A stretch of 6,714 nucleotides of DNA from NCBI GenBank assembly GCA_028688175.1, contig JAQTYS010000038.1:1-6714 (forward strand). Direction: 5' to 3'. This DNA is from Methanothrix sp. (GTDB lineage Archaea > Halobacteriota > Methanosarcinia > Methanotrichales > Methanotrichaceae). The notes beneath the pieces were generated by a model. That model worked only from the letters and a program-made list of their open reading frames with translations. It had not been told where the DNA came from and made no database searches. Both the position numbers and the translations under genes were made by a program. Of this stretch, positions 1 to 6,361 are shown piece after piece (the stretch's first letter is position 1; each line of letters starts with the position of its first letter).

Positions 1-404
1 CCCCGGCCCAGTCCGCCTCCCGCCCCGAGACCGGCACCATCATCCGCGATACGATTCGCAGCGGGGACGGATTGCTGGTCATCTACAACAACTGGACCAT
101 GGACACCGTAGCCGTGCTCACCGATAGGCGGGACAAGCCCAAGGTGGCAGTCTATCTGCGATCCAAGGATGCCCTGGAGGTTGACGGCATAAAAGATGGA
201 GAGTATAGCCTGTATTTCACCATTGGGAACGGATGGAATTCCAGCGCAGGAGAATTTGAAACTGTGTACAATCATGTTCTCTTCCCTCCCATGGTCTTCG
301 AGACCGATGAAACAGACTACACCATTCAAGAGGTGGAGCTCCAGGAAGCGGACGCCACCAACTTCGTGCCCGGAAGATTTTCTTTCCCCGACATCAGCTC
401 TTGA
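1..404 (+). CDS. C-terminal part of a conserved hypothetical protein (5' truncated by window edge)
   Basis: An open frame enters from the window start (first full codon at 3) and ends at TGA 402-404, leaving 133 residues. The first 20 or so residues are Pro/Ala/Ser/Thr/Arg-rich and look like a linker. The rest forms a compact domain with alternating beta-type segments: a hydrophobic strand followed by DTVAVLTD, then VAVYLRS, then DGIKDGEYSLYFTIGNGW, then a tail containing FETVYNHVLF. From memory this resembles a widespread beta-rich domain of unknown function in bacterial and archaeal hypothetical proteins, where a segment like DGTYxLYFxTGxxWD is typical and often follows a membrane or linker region. 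I know of no assigned activity. A TTG at 72 is only an internal in-frame codon, since the frame stays open upstream of it. The gene converges on the methyltransferase, with an 11-nt overlap at their 3' ends. Confidence 0.8.
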   Translation, partial: PAQSASRPETGTIIRDTIRSGDGLLVIYNNWTMDTVAVLTDRRDKPKVAVYLRSKDALEVDGIKDGEYSLYFTIGNGWNSSAGEFETVYNHVLFPPMVFETDETDYTIQEVELQEADATNFVPGRFSFPDISS

Positions 405-1005
405 GAAAGACCGCTTGCACCTCGGCACGCAGATGGTCCTCTCCTTTTACGCGCATCTTCCAGCAGTACGTGCTGATGCTGGCAGGCCATAGGCTGCAAA
501 ATAGCACCTTTACCTCATCTTCTGTGAAGTAGTGAGTGAGAACGCCGCTGCCCCGTCGAAATGTTCCCGGCTCGACCTCAACGCCTTGTCCGGCTCGCAT
601 ATCCAGATCGCAAAAGTCGCGGAAGAAGAGTCGTCCTCCAGGCACGAGAACGCGCGCCGCCTCGCGGGCCAGAGCGCACCTGCCGGCGATGAGCAGATGG
701 CCGGTCACATGGAAGGCGAAGACTGCATCAAAGCTTTCCTTGCGCAAGGGCAAGTAGCCGACATCTGCCAGGATAAGATTGGCATCAGCCCGAACTTGGC
801 TGGCAAGAAGCAGCGCTTGAGGAGAGACGTCCAGGCCGACCACACGGCAGCCACCCGGCAATGCCGAGAGCGTCTTGCCGTCGCCGCAACCCAGTTCCAG
901 GACGAACGAGCCTTCGGGAAGGGCGGGCAAATCTTTAACGCCACCACCCCAGAGGCGGCCCCGGCTGGTGTAATCTTTGTCCCAGGCTTTTTGGTGAGAG
1001 TCCAC
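394..1005 (-). CDS. class I SAM-dependent methyltransferase, substrate unknown
   Basis: A 203-residue protein with a Rossmann-type methyltransferase fold. Motif I, which binds S-adenosylmethionine, is VLELGCGDG at residues 35-43. The acidic residue ending strand 2 (ribose contact) is D59 in VVGLDVSP. The adenine-contact motif is A80-D81 followed by LPL. FDAVFAFHV (92-100) and the RVLVPGGRLFFRDF stretch (118-131) are the usual strand 4 and strand 5 regions. At about 200 residues it is a minimal methyltransferase core without an extra substrate domain, so the methyl acceptor cannot be named. The start chosen is GTG at 1003-1005, because W8-D-K-D-Y12 is typical of the beginning of such proteins; the frame is open further upstream but has no better start. 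No Shine-Dalgarno site is visible, but a TATA-like element lies about 30 nt upstream. It is divergent from the ADP-ribosylglycohydrolase gene. Confidence 0.85.
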   Translation of the reverse strand: MDSHQKAWDKDYTSRGRLWGGGVKDLPALPEGSFVLELGCGDGKTLSALPGGCRVVGLDVSPQALLLASQVRADANLILADVGYLPLRKESFDAVFAFHVTGHLLIAGRCALAREAARVLVPGGRLFFRDFCDLDMRAGQGVEVEPGTFRRGSGVLTHYFTEDEVKVLFCSLWPASISTYCWKMRVKGEDHLRAEVQAVFLKS

Positions 1006-1031
1006 GAGAGATTCGGTTGGAAGTGAGCCGC

Positions 1032-1039
1032 AATAATCC
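1032..1039 (-). promoter_or_regulatory. possible TATA box for the methyltransferase gene
   Basis: Read on the minus strand this is GGATTATT, preceded by AAA. It is centred about 30 nt upstream of the GTG start. An archaeal TATA box normally lies 26-27 nt upstream of the transcription start, so transcription would begin only a few bases before the start codon, giving a nearly leaderless mRNA. This agrees with the lack of a ribosome binding site. The match to the TATA consensus is weak. Confidence 0.3.
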
Positions 1040-1072
1040 TTTGGTCGGTTCCAGGAAGGGCAATTCCGATGG

Positions 1073-1079
1073 TTATTAG
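1073..1079 (+). promoter_or_regulatory. possible TATA box for the ADP-ribosylglycohydrolase gene
   Basis: TTATTAG is centred 28 nt before the ATG at 1104, in an otherwise GC-rich 98-nt divergent spacer. The 20 nt before the ATG contain no Shine-Dalgarno-like sequence. The spacing fits a leaderless transcript starting at or within a few bases of the ATG. The box is a fair but not perfect TATA match. Confidence 0.4.
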
Positions 1080-1103
1080 TCCCAGGCCGCCCATCATCTG
1101 CAT

Positions 1104-2051
1104 ATGGATCTATTGGACCGCTTCCGCGGTTGTCTCTTCGGCCTGGCTGTGGGAGACGCTCTGGGAATGCCCACCGAGGGCTACACTGCCCAGGAGATTA
1201 AAGCCAAATTCGGCTTAGTTAGTGAGATGCTGCCCGCGCCTGAGGGCCACTTTCATAGCGGCCTATTAGCCGGTCAGTTCACTGATGACACAGAAGAGAC
1301 GCTGCTCCTGGCCGAGTCGCTTATCGAGGCCTCAGGATTCTCGCCGGACCGATTTGCCGAGAAGCTTGCCGCCTGGGGCGCGACCTGGACGCTGGACGAG
1401 CGGCTCAACCGTGGAGTGGGCTTTGCCACCCGCTCGGCCGTAGAGAGCATTATCGCAGGATCAGCCTGGCAGCAGTCGGGCCTGGCGATTCCCACCTGCG
1501 GCGCTGCCATGCGCGCCGCGCCCATCGGCCTTCTCTATCATCCTGACCTGAACATTGTGAAGAGCTATGCCGATCTGCAAAGCCTGCCCACCCACACCTC
1601 TGCCGCCGCCCGGGCTGGAGCCGTGGCCGTAGCTGTAGGAGTTGCCCTCGGCACAGCCGGCTTTTCCAGGGATGTGATCTTCAGAAATGCCGCTTCCCAG
1701 GCCAGCCGTCTTGATGCTGAATTTGCGGAAAGGCTTCTCTGGGTCGGATCACTCCTGGACCTCTCGCCGGAGGACGCCATGGGCCTGATCCGAAACTCGC
1801 CCCTGGCAATGGAGACCGTTCCCGCTGCCTTCTACTGCTTCCTCAAGTTTGAGCCAAAGGAGGCTCTAATTATGGCCGCCAGCAGCGGAGGCGACACCGA
1901 CTCCATAGCTTGCATTGCCGGCTCCCTTTTCGGCGCAGCCTTCGGAGCATCCTGGATACCGGAGAGCTGGCTGACAGCTGTGGAGGGAAAAGAGAGAATT
2001 GAGAATGCGGCCCGTGGGCTGTGCCGGCTTTCCGCCTCCTTCTGCCGCTAG
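1104..2051 (+). CDS. ADP-ribosylglycohydrolase family protein (DraG/ARH type)
   Basis: A 315-residue all-helical hydrolase of the family that removes ADP-ribose from proteins or small acceptors using a binuclear metal centre. The family landmarks are present in order: GLAVGDALGMPTE (13-25); GQFTDDTEE (57-65), where T60, D61 and D62 are the first group of metal ligands; RAAPIGLLY; the H164-T165 region followed by an Ala-rich helix; and GGDTDSIACIAG, with D264 and D266 as the second metal-ligand group. S267 stands where threonine is common, a change I believe occurs in active members. Length is normal, so the gene looks intact. The ATG at 1104 is the natural start because the conserved FRGCLFGLAVGDALG block begins six residues later. 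No ADP-ribosyltransferase such as DraT is encoded nearby, so the substrate is unknown. The arginine operon begins 40 nt downstream in the same direction but has its own TATA box. Confidence 0.9.
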   Translation: MDLLDRFRGCLFGLAVGDALGMPTEGYTAQEIKAKFGLVSEMLPAPEGHFHSGLLAGQFTDDTEETLLLAESLIEASGFSPDRFAEKLAAWGATWTLDERLNRGVGFATRSAVESIIAGSAWQQSGLAIPTCGAAMRAAPIGLLYHPDLNIVKSYADLQSLPTHTSAAARAGAVAVAVGVALGTAGFSRDVIFRNAASQASRLDAEFAERLLWVGSLLDLSPEDAMGLIRNSPLAMETVPAAFYCFLKFEPKEALIMAASSGGDTDSIACIAGSLFGAAFGASWIPESWLTAVEGKERIENAARGLCRLSASFCR

Positions 2052-2062
2052 GGCGTGGCGGA

Positions 2063-2069
2063 TTTATAT
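2063..2069 (+). promoter_or_regulatory. TATA box of the arginine operon
   Basis: TTTATAT lies in the 40-nt gap between the ADP-ribosylglycohydrolase gene and argC. Its centre is 26 nt upstream of the argC ATG at 2092, exactly the spacing expected between an archaeal TATA box and the transcription start. Transcription would therefore begin at the start codon, giving a leaderless argC mRNA. No Shine-Dalgarno site precedes the ATG, in agreement. This is the best promoter candidate in the window. The upstream BRE position is not A-rich, so transcription factor B contact may be weak. Confidence 0.6.
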
Positions 2070-2091
2070 CATTAGCTTCGTTTGGGATTTT

Positions 2092-3117
2092 ATGATAGAT
2101 GTAGGAATTGTCGGTGGTTCGGGCTACACCGGTGGGGAGCTGTTGCGTCTCCTTGCAAATCATCCCGAGGTTAAGGTAGTCGCCGTTACCTCTCGAAAGC
2201 TGGCAGGAAAGAGCGTTACAACGGTTCATCCTCACTTAAAAAGCATCTATTCTCAGAGCTTTGAGGCACTTAATAGCAACGAGGTTGCAGAGCGCTGCGA
2301 CATTGTTTTTACCGCTGTTCCCCATGGCACCGCCATGGACTGGGTGCCACAGCTTCTTGATGCCGGGACAAGGGTCATCGATCTGTCTTCCGACTACCGC
2401 CTGCCCACAGACGTCTTCGAGAAGACCTATGCCACAAAGCATCGTGCTCCACGCGATGCGGTCTTCGGACTGACGGAGCTTCATCCCGAGGTAGCCCATG
2501 CCAAGCTGGTGGGCAATCCCGGCTGCTATCCCACAGGAGCTACCCTGGCCGTAGCCCCGCTGGCCAAGGCCGGTCTGGTGGAGCGTGTGGTCTACGACTC
2601 CAAATCTGGCATATCCGGGGCTGGAATGGAGCCTACTGAGACCTCCCACTATCCCAACATGTCACAAAATATTATCCCCTATAAGCTCACAACTCACCGA
2701 CACGTCCCGGAGATCAAGCAGGAACTATCCCGCCTCTCGCCGGGCATAAAAGTGAACTTCACTCCCCACGTCATTCCTTCCGTGCGGGGTATCCTGACTA
2801 CGGCCCATGTCTTCGCCCGAGAGGGGGCAGAGGAGACGCTGCAGGATAAGAACCAGGTAGCTTCGATCTATCGCGAGTTTTACAAGAACGCGTCCTTTGT
2901 TCGCATGGCGGACGCAGTTCCCAAGCTCTCCTCGGTGCGCGGCTCCAACTTCTGCGACATAAGCTTTGAGCCGGAGAAGGATAGCGATCGACTGGTGGTC
3001 ATATCAGCTATAGATAACCTGGTGAAGGGAGCATCCGGCCAGGCCATTCAGAATATGAACCTCATGGTTGGCCTCGATGAGAAAACAGGTCTGTGGTTCC
3101 CTGGCATGGCACCCTGA
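2092..3117 (+). CDS. argC: N-acetyl-gamma-glutamyl-phosphate reductase
   Basis: A 341-residue enzyme that reduces N-acetylglutamyl 5-phosphate to the semialdehyde with NADPH, the third step of arginine synthesis through acetylated intermediates. The N-terminus carries the dinucleotide-binding loop GGSGYTGGE (8-16). The catalytic cysteine is C145 in NPGCYPTGA. The substrate loop SGISGAG is at 172-178. The catalytic histidine is H204 in HRHVPEI. The C-terminal segment DNLVKGASGQAIQNMNLM (from about 308) closes the active site, and the protein ends normally in GLWFPGMAP. The frame is open upstream to an ATG at 1999, but that start would add 31 non-conserved residues and overlap the previous gene by 53 nt. 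ATG 2092 matches the family N-terminus and the TATA spacing. It is the first gene of the operon; the CBS-domain gene follows after 25 nt. Confidence 0.97.
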   Translation: MIDVGIVGGSGYTGGELLRLLANHPEVKVVAVTSRKLAGKSVTTVHPHLKSIYSQSFEALNSNEVAERCDIVFTAVPHGTAMDWVPQLLDAGTRVIDLSSDYRLPTDVFEKTYATKHRAPRDAVFGLTELHPEVAHAKLVGNPGCYPTGATLAVAPLAKAGLVERVVYDSKSGISGAGMEPTETSHYPNMSQNIIPYKLTTHRHVPEIKQELSRLSPGIKVNFTPHVIPSVRGILTTAHVFAREGAEETLQDKNQVASIYREFYKNASFVRMADAVPKLSSVRGSNFCDISFEPEKDSDRLVVISAIDNLVKGASGQAIQNMNLMVGLDEKTGLWFPGMAP

Positions 3118-3131
3118 ACGAATGCAAATCT

Positions 3132-3137
3132 AGGTGA
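3132..3137 (+). promoter_or_regulatory. Shine-Dalgarno site that fixes the CBS-protein start
   Basis: AGGTGA is complementary to UCACCU near the archaeal 16S rRNA 3' end and lies 5 nt before the ATG at 3143. The in-frame GTG at 3134 sits inside this site and so is unlikely to be the start. Operon-internal genes here use such sites, whereas the first gene argC does not. Confidence 0.75.
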
Positions 3138-3142
3138 AAGAG

Positions 3143-3622
3143 ATGAAAGTCAGAGATATTATGAATGTCAAGCCCGTCACCGTTCAGGCGGAAGCTCTTG
3201 TGAGCGAGGCGGCCCTTCTTTTACGCGAAAATAAGATCAGCGGCATGCCGGTTCTGGACGGAGAGAAGCTGGTGGGAGTGGTATCGGAATCGGACCTTTT
3301 ACGCCTTTTATCTGTGGATGAAGAGGAAGGCGGTCTCTGGCTTCCCAGTCCCTTCGAAGTCTTTGAGATTCCATTCCGAGATCTGGTTAAGTGGGAACGA
3401 ATACATGCCAATCTAGAGGAGATTCCCAAGAAGAAAGTGGGCAATATCATGAGCCTGAATTTGCATGATGTGGGACCGGATGATTCTGTAGAGGAGGCGG
3501 CAAGCATTATGACTCGCCATCGCATCAATCGGCTGCCTGTGGTGGAGAACGGACGGCTGGTAGGCATAGTGACCAGGGGCGACATAATTTCCGGCCTGGG
3601 GATGCAGCATGCAGATACTTGA
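3143..3622 (+). CDS. two-CBS-domain protein embedded in the arginine operon
   Basis: A 159-residue protein consisting almost only of a CBS pair (Bateman module). CBS1 spans about residues 5-56 and CBS2 about 99-153. Each begins with an xxxIM motif (RDIM, GNIM) and ends with the ribose-contacting S/T-x-x-D motif: S48-E-S-D51 and T144-R-G-D147. Both nucleotide sites therefore look competent to bind an adenine nucleotide or related ligand. Between them lies a 40-residue insert with PSPFEVFEIPFRDLVKW (68-84), which from memory is typical of a euryarchaeal CBS subgroup. There is no enzymatic or DNA-binding domain, no signal peptide and no membrane segment, so it should be cytoplasmic and act by binding partners. 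It starts 25 nt after argC, and its last 14 nt overlap argJ, so co-translation with ArgJ is likely. A role in sensing energy state or regulating arginine enzymes is an inference from position only. Confidence 0.9.
   Translation: MKVRDIMNVKPVTVQAEALVSEAALLLRENKISGMPVLDGEKLVGVVSESDLLRLLSVDEEEGGLWLPSPFEVFEIPFRDLVKWERIHANLEEIPKKKVGNIMSLNLHDVGPDDSVEEAASIMTRHRINRLPVVENGRLVGIVTRGDIISGLGMQHADT
3598..3603 (+). promoter_or_regulatory. probable Shine-Dalgarno site of argJ
   Basis: GGGGAT resembles the archaeal consensus GGTGAT with one mismatch and ends 5 nt before the argJ ATG at 3609. It lies inside the 3' end of the CBS-protein gene, so translation of the two genes is probably coupled. Confidence 0.45.
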
Positions 3623-4790
3623 AGGTGGCATTTGTGCCGTTCCCGGCGTTCGCGCTGCTGGAGTACGCCAGGGAAAATACGGACTGGCATTAATCGCCGC
3701 CTCCGGAGCGGCAGCCGGCATGTTCACCACAAACAAGGTGAGAGCAGCTCCGCTGGAGGTCACTGCAAAACACCTTGCAGCCGGGGGCTATCTGGATGGC
3801 ATTATCGCTAACAGCGGCTGCGCCAATGCTTACACCGGTCCGCGGGGGATAGAGGATGCCAGGGCTATGAGCAGGCTATTGGCCGGATTTCTGACAACGG
3901 ATGAAACGAAGATAGGCGTGGCTTCCACCGGCGTCATCGGCCGTTACATCGATCTGCCGCTTATCACCCGGCTCTTCGAACAGGCCAAAGAGAAGCTGCG
4001 CAGCGACGGGGAGGCCAGCACGCAGGCAGAGCGGGCCATCATGACCACGGACACTCGCGCCAAAGAGATCGCAGTGGAGCATAAGGGGCTGCGCGTGGCC
4101 GGCATCGTCAAGGGTGCAGGAATGATCGAGCCCAATGTGGCTACCATGCTCTGCTTCCTTTACACGGACGCCAACTTCCCTGCAGAGATCCTGCACAAAT
4201 GCCTCGCCGATGCCGTGCAAGATAGCTTTAATATGCTCACTGTGGATGGGGATACCAGCACCAATGATACTGTGCTTCTCACATCTACCGGAAAAGTCTT
4301 AGGCCGTGAAGAGGATTTTCAGGTAGCCTTGAGATACGTCTGCATGGAACTGGCCCGCATGATGGCGCGGGATGGCGAGGGCGCCAGCAAGTACTTTGAG
4401 ACTGTTGTCAGCGGCGCGCGCAGCATTGAGGATGCACGTCTGGCAGCTAAAGCCGTCGCTCGCAGCAGCCTGGTCAAGACGGCTGTTTATGGCGCTGATC
4501 CCAATTGGGGGCGCATCATCTGCGCAGTGGGATATTCTGGAGCAGAGATGGACCCGACAAAGATCACACTGGGCCTGGAAGGAAAGAGGCCTGATGGAAC
4601 AAACATCAAGGTCTCGCTGGTGGAAAAGGGCCGCATTGTGGATGGCGTTTTAGATCAGGCCAAAGAGATCATGCAAGGGGATACTATTATCATCAATATT
4701 GACCTGGCCCTGGGCAGCGCTGGTGCGCGTGGCTTTGGCTGCGATTTGACCCATGAGTATGTGAATGTAAACGCCAACTACACAACCTGA
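3609..4790 (+). CDS. argJ: glutamate N-acetyltransferase (ornithine acetyltransferase)
   Basis: A 393-residue enzyme that transfers the acetyl group from N-acetylornithine to glutamate, yielding ornithine and regenerating N-acetylglutamate. It belongs to the Ntn-hydrolase-like ArgJ family, made as a precursor that cuts itself before a threonine. The cleavage motif is ATML with nucleophile T179, so the expected chains are 1-178 and 179-393. The oxyanion-hole pair is T107-G108 in STGVIG, and the catalytic lysine is K168 in KGAGMI. VDGDTSTNDT and GADPNWGRI are conserved substrate-site segments, and the C-terminus NANYTT is typical. Length is normal. Whether it also uses acetyl-CoA (bifunctional) or only acetylornithine (monofunctional) cannot be decided from these motifs; with no N-acetylglutamate synthase in the window, either is open. 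The ATG lies 14 nt inside the CBS-protein gene; argH follows after 10 nt. Confidence 0.97.
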   Translation: MQILEGGICAVPGVRAAGVRQGKYGLALIAASGAAAGMFTTNKVRAAPLEVTAKHLAAGGYLDGIIANSGCANAYTGPRGIEDARAMSRLLAGFLTTDETKIGVASTGVIGRYIDLPLITRLFEQAKEKLRSDGEASTQAERAIMTTDTRAKEIAVEHKGLRVAGIVKGAGMIEPNVATMLCFLYTDANFPAEILHKCLADAVQDSFNMLTVDGDTSTNDTVLLTSTGKVLGREEDFQVALRYVCMELARMMARDGEGASKYFETVVSGARSIEDARLAAKAVARSSLVKTAVYGADPNWGRIICAVGYSGAEMDPTKITLGLEGKRPDGTNIKVSLVEKGRIVDGVLDQAKEIMQGDTIIINIDLALGSAGARGFGCDLTHEYVNVNANYTT

Positions 4791-4800
4791 TTGAGCTATT

Positions 4801-6246
4801 ATGTTTCGCGATCAACGTCTGGGGGAAAGTCGGCAGGATGTCTTGGATTACCTTTCCAGCCGAGAGGCAGACGAGCGCATCTTCCTGGCCGATCTTCTGG
4901 TGGACAAAGCCCACCTGGTAATGCTCAGAGAGCAGGGTCTGATCTCGGGAGAGGTATGCAGCCGGATTATGGCAGCTCTGGATGATCTTATGGAAGAGGG
5001 CTCGCATACGCTTGGCGCTGGCGAAGATGTTCATGAGGCCATTGAGGCTTATGTCCTGGCGAGGGTAGGGCCTGAGGGCGGCAGGATGCACACCGGTCGT
5101 TCCAGAAACGACGAGGTAGCCACCTGCATTCGCTTGGCGCTGCGCTCTCAAATGCTGGATCTGATGCAAGAGCAGCTCTCGCTGATCAGCACACTGGTCA
5201 GGCTGGCCGAGAAGCATACCGAGACAGTCATTCCCGGATTTACTCATACCCAGCATGCTCAGCCCACGACGCTCGCTCATCATCTCCTTGCTCATGCCGA
5301 TGCTCTCGGACGGGACCTCTCCCGTTTGGAGGATGCCTTCAGCCGGGTAAATCTTAGTCCTCTGGGCGCGGCTGCCTTTGCCTCCACCGGTTTCAAGATC
5401 GATCGGCATAGGACTTGCCGGCTTTTAGGCTTTGACGGCCTGGTGGAAAACAGCATGGATGCCGTCTCCACCCGCGATTTTATCCTAGAAGTATTGGCCG
5501 ACCTGTCAATTTTGATGATCAACCTCAGCCGCCTGGCAGAAGAACTGGTGCTCTGGTCCACCTCTGAGTTCGGTTACCTGGAATTGGACAACCTCTATGC
5601 CTCTACCAGCTCCATCATGCCCCAGAAGAAGAATCCTGACACGGCTGAGCTGGCCAGGGGAAAGACCGGTTCCGTCTTGGGAAGCCTGATGGCTGCGCTC
5701 ACCATCTGCAAGGGCCTGCCCATGAGCTACAACCGCGACCTACAAGAGGTCACGCCCCATCTCTGGAGGGCCTTGGATTGGGCGAGAAGCACGGTGCGCA
5801 TTCTGGAGGGATGCGTTTCCTCTCTAAAGTTCAACCTGCCGCGGTTGGAGACGAGTTCAGGCGCGGGCTTTTCCACCGCCACGGAGATTGCCGACTCGCT
5901 GGTGCGCATCACCGGCATGCCCTTTCGCACAGCTCACCGTATTGTGGGCCGCATTGCCGCCTCAGGCATCAGGCCAGGCCTGGTCGATCTGGATGAGATA
6001 GCCCTGGAGATAGCAGGCTTTAAGGCCGGCGAGCGAGGTTTTTCTGAAGCTGACCTGGAAAGGGCGCTGGACCCAAGAAGCAACGTCGCCCTGCGGGCCA
6101 ACACAGGCGGGCCAGCGCCCTCGGAGACGGAGCGGATGATCAGGGAGAGGATGGTGCGGATAGCGGCGGGAGAAGAGAGGCTGGAAGGGAGGCGCAGCCG
6201 GGTGAAAAAGGCCCTGGGGGGGCTTGGGAAGGAAAGAAATTGCTAA
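4801..6246 (+). CDS. argH: argininosuccinate lyase
   Basis: A 481-residue member of the fumarase/aspartase superfamily that splits argininosuccinate into arginine and fumarate, the final step of arginine synthesis, as a homotetramer. The three conserved regions are all present: HTGRSRNDEVAT (97-108); GFTHTQHAQPTT around T148-H149, the general base region; and the signature SSIMPQKKNPD (270-280), whose serine (S270 or S271) is the catalytic acid/base. The sequence between, including SPLGAAAFASTGF and ENSMDAVS, closely matches what I remember of methanosarcinal ArgH. ATG 4801 is forced: the codon three before it is a stop, and no other ATG, GTG or TTG lies between. There is only a poor ribosome binding site (GAG), so translation may depend on re-initiation after argJ, which ends 10 nt earlier. 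The C-terminal 25 residues are Arg/Lys/Gly-rich and variable. It is the last clear gene of the operon. Confidence 0.97.
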   Translation: MFRDQRLGESRQDVLDYLSSREADERIFLADLLVDKAHLVMLREQGLISGEVCSRIMAALDDLMEEGSHTLGAGEDVHEAIEAYVLARVGPEGGRMHTGRSRNDEVATCIRLALRSQMLDLMQEQLSLISTLVRLAEKHTETVIPGFTHTQHAQPTTLAHHLLAHADALGRDLSRLEDAFSRVNLSPLGAAAFASTGFKIDRHRTCRLLGFDGLVENSMDAVSTRDFILEVLADLSILMINLSRLAEELVLWSTSEFGYLELDNLYASTSSIMPQKKNPDTAELARGKTGSVLGSLMAALTICKGLPMSYNRDLQEVTPHLWRALDWARSTVRILEGCVSSLKFNLPRLETSSGAGFSTATEIADSLVRITGMPFRTAHRIVGRIAASGIRPGLVDLDEIALEIAGFKAGERGFSEADLERALDPRSNVALRANTGGPAPSETERMIRERMVRIAAGEERLEGRRSRVKKALGGLGKERNC

Positions 6247-6361
6247 AAGGAATATCGCCAGGACATTTTCCGCCAGCATTATCCTCTGCGCTTTGTGCCT
6301 GCCGCTCTTGAGTATTACTATCGGATCGCTGATCTTTCTGGCCTCGGCTATAATTCTGTGA
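6224..6361 (+). CDS. doubtful small hydrophobic protein overlapping the argH end
   Basis: A 45-codon frame from TTG 6224 to TGA 6359-6361, overlapping the last 23 nt of argH in another frame. It has a basic N-terminus (GRKEIAKRNIAR) followed by about 30 strongly hydrophobic residues including CALCLPLLSITIGSLIFL, which would suit one membrane-spanning segment or a tight hairpin. The charge pattern would place the N-terminus in the cytoplasm. Against it: the only usual start is TTG, there is no well-spaced Shine-Dalgarno site (a GGTGA at 6201-6205 is too far), and the length is short. It may be a chance frame, the relic of a larger membrane protein, or a genuine small membrane peptide at the end of the operon. 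I do not recognise a family. Confidence 0.25.
   Translation: MGRKEIAKRNIARTFSASIILCALCLPLLSITIGSLIFLASAIIL

Noticed and set aside
532..1026. Long plus-strand open frames over the methyltransferase region
   Set aside because: They lie antisense to a protein with clear motif I and other methyltransferase landmarks, and their own products are low in hydrophobic pattern and show no family features.
1870..2235. Minus-strand frame covering the argC promoter and gene start
   Set aside because: The product is rich in Arg/Ser/Cys and spans the ends of two real genes plus the TATA box, as expected for a chance frame.
3134..3136. GTG as the start of the CBS-domain protein
   Set aside because: It lies within the AGGTGA ribosome binding site of the ATG at 3143, and the conserved MKVRDIM begins at that ATG.
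5242..5265. THTQHAQP in ArgH instead of the more usual THLQxAQP
   Set aside because: The catalytic T-H and the Q and AQP positions are kept, and methanosarcinal ArgH has a similar THMQHAQP from memory, so this is normal variation.
4693..5409. 238-codon minus-strand frame across the argJ/argH junction
   Set aside because: It is antisense to two strongly conserved enzymes, and its product has no recognisable domain.
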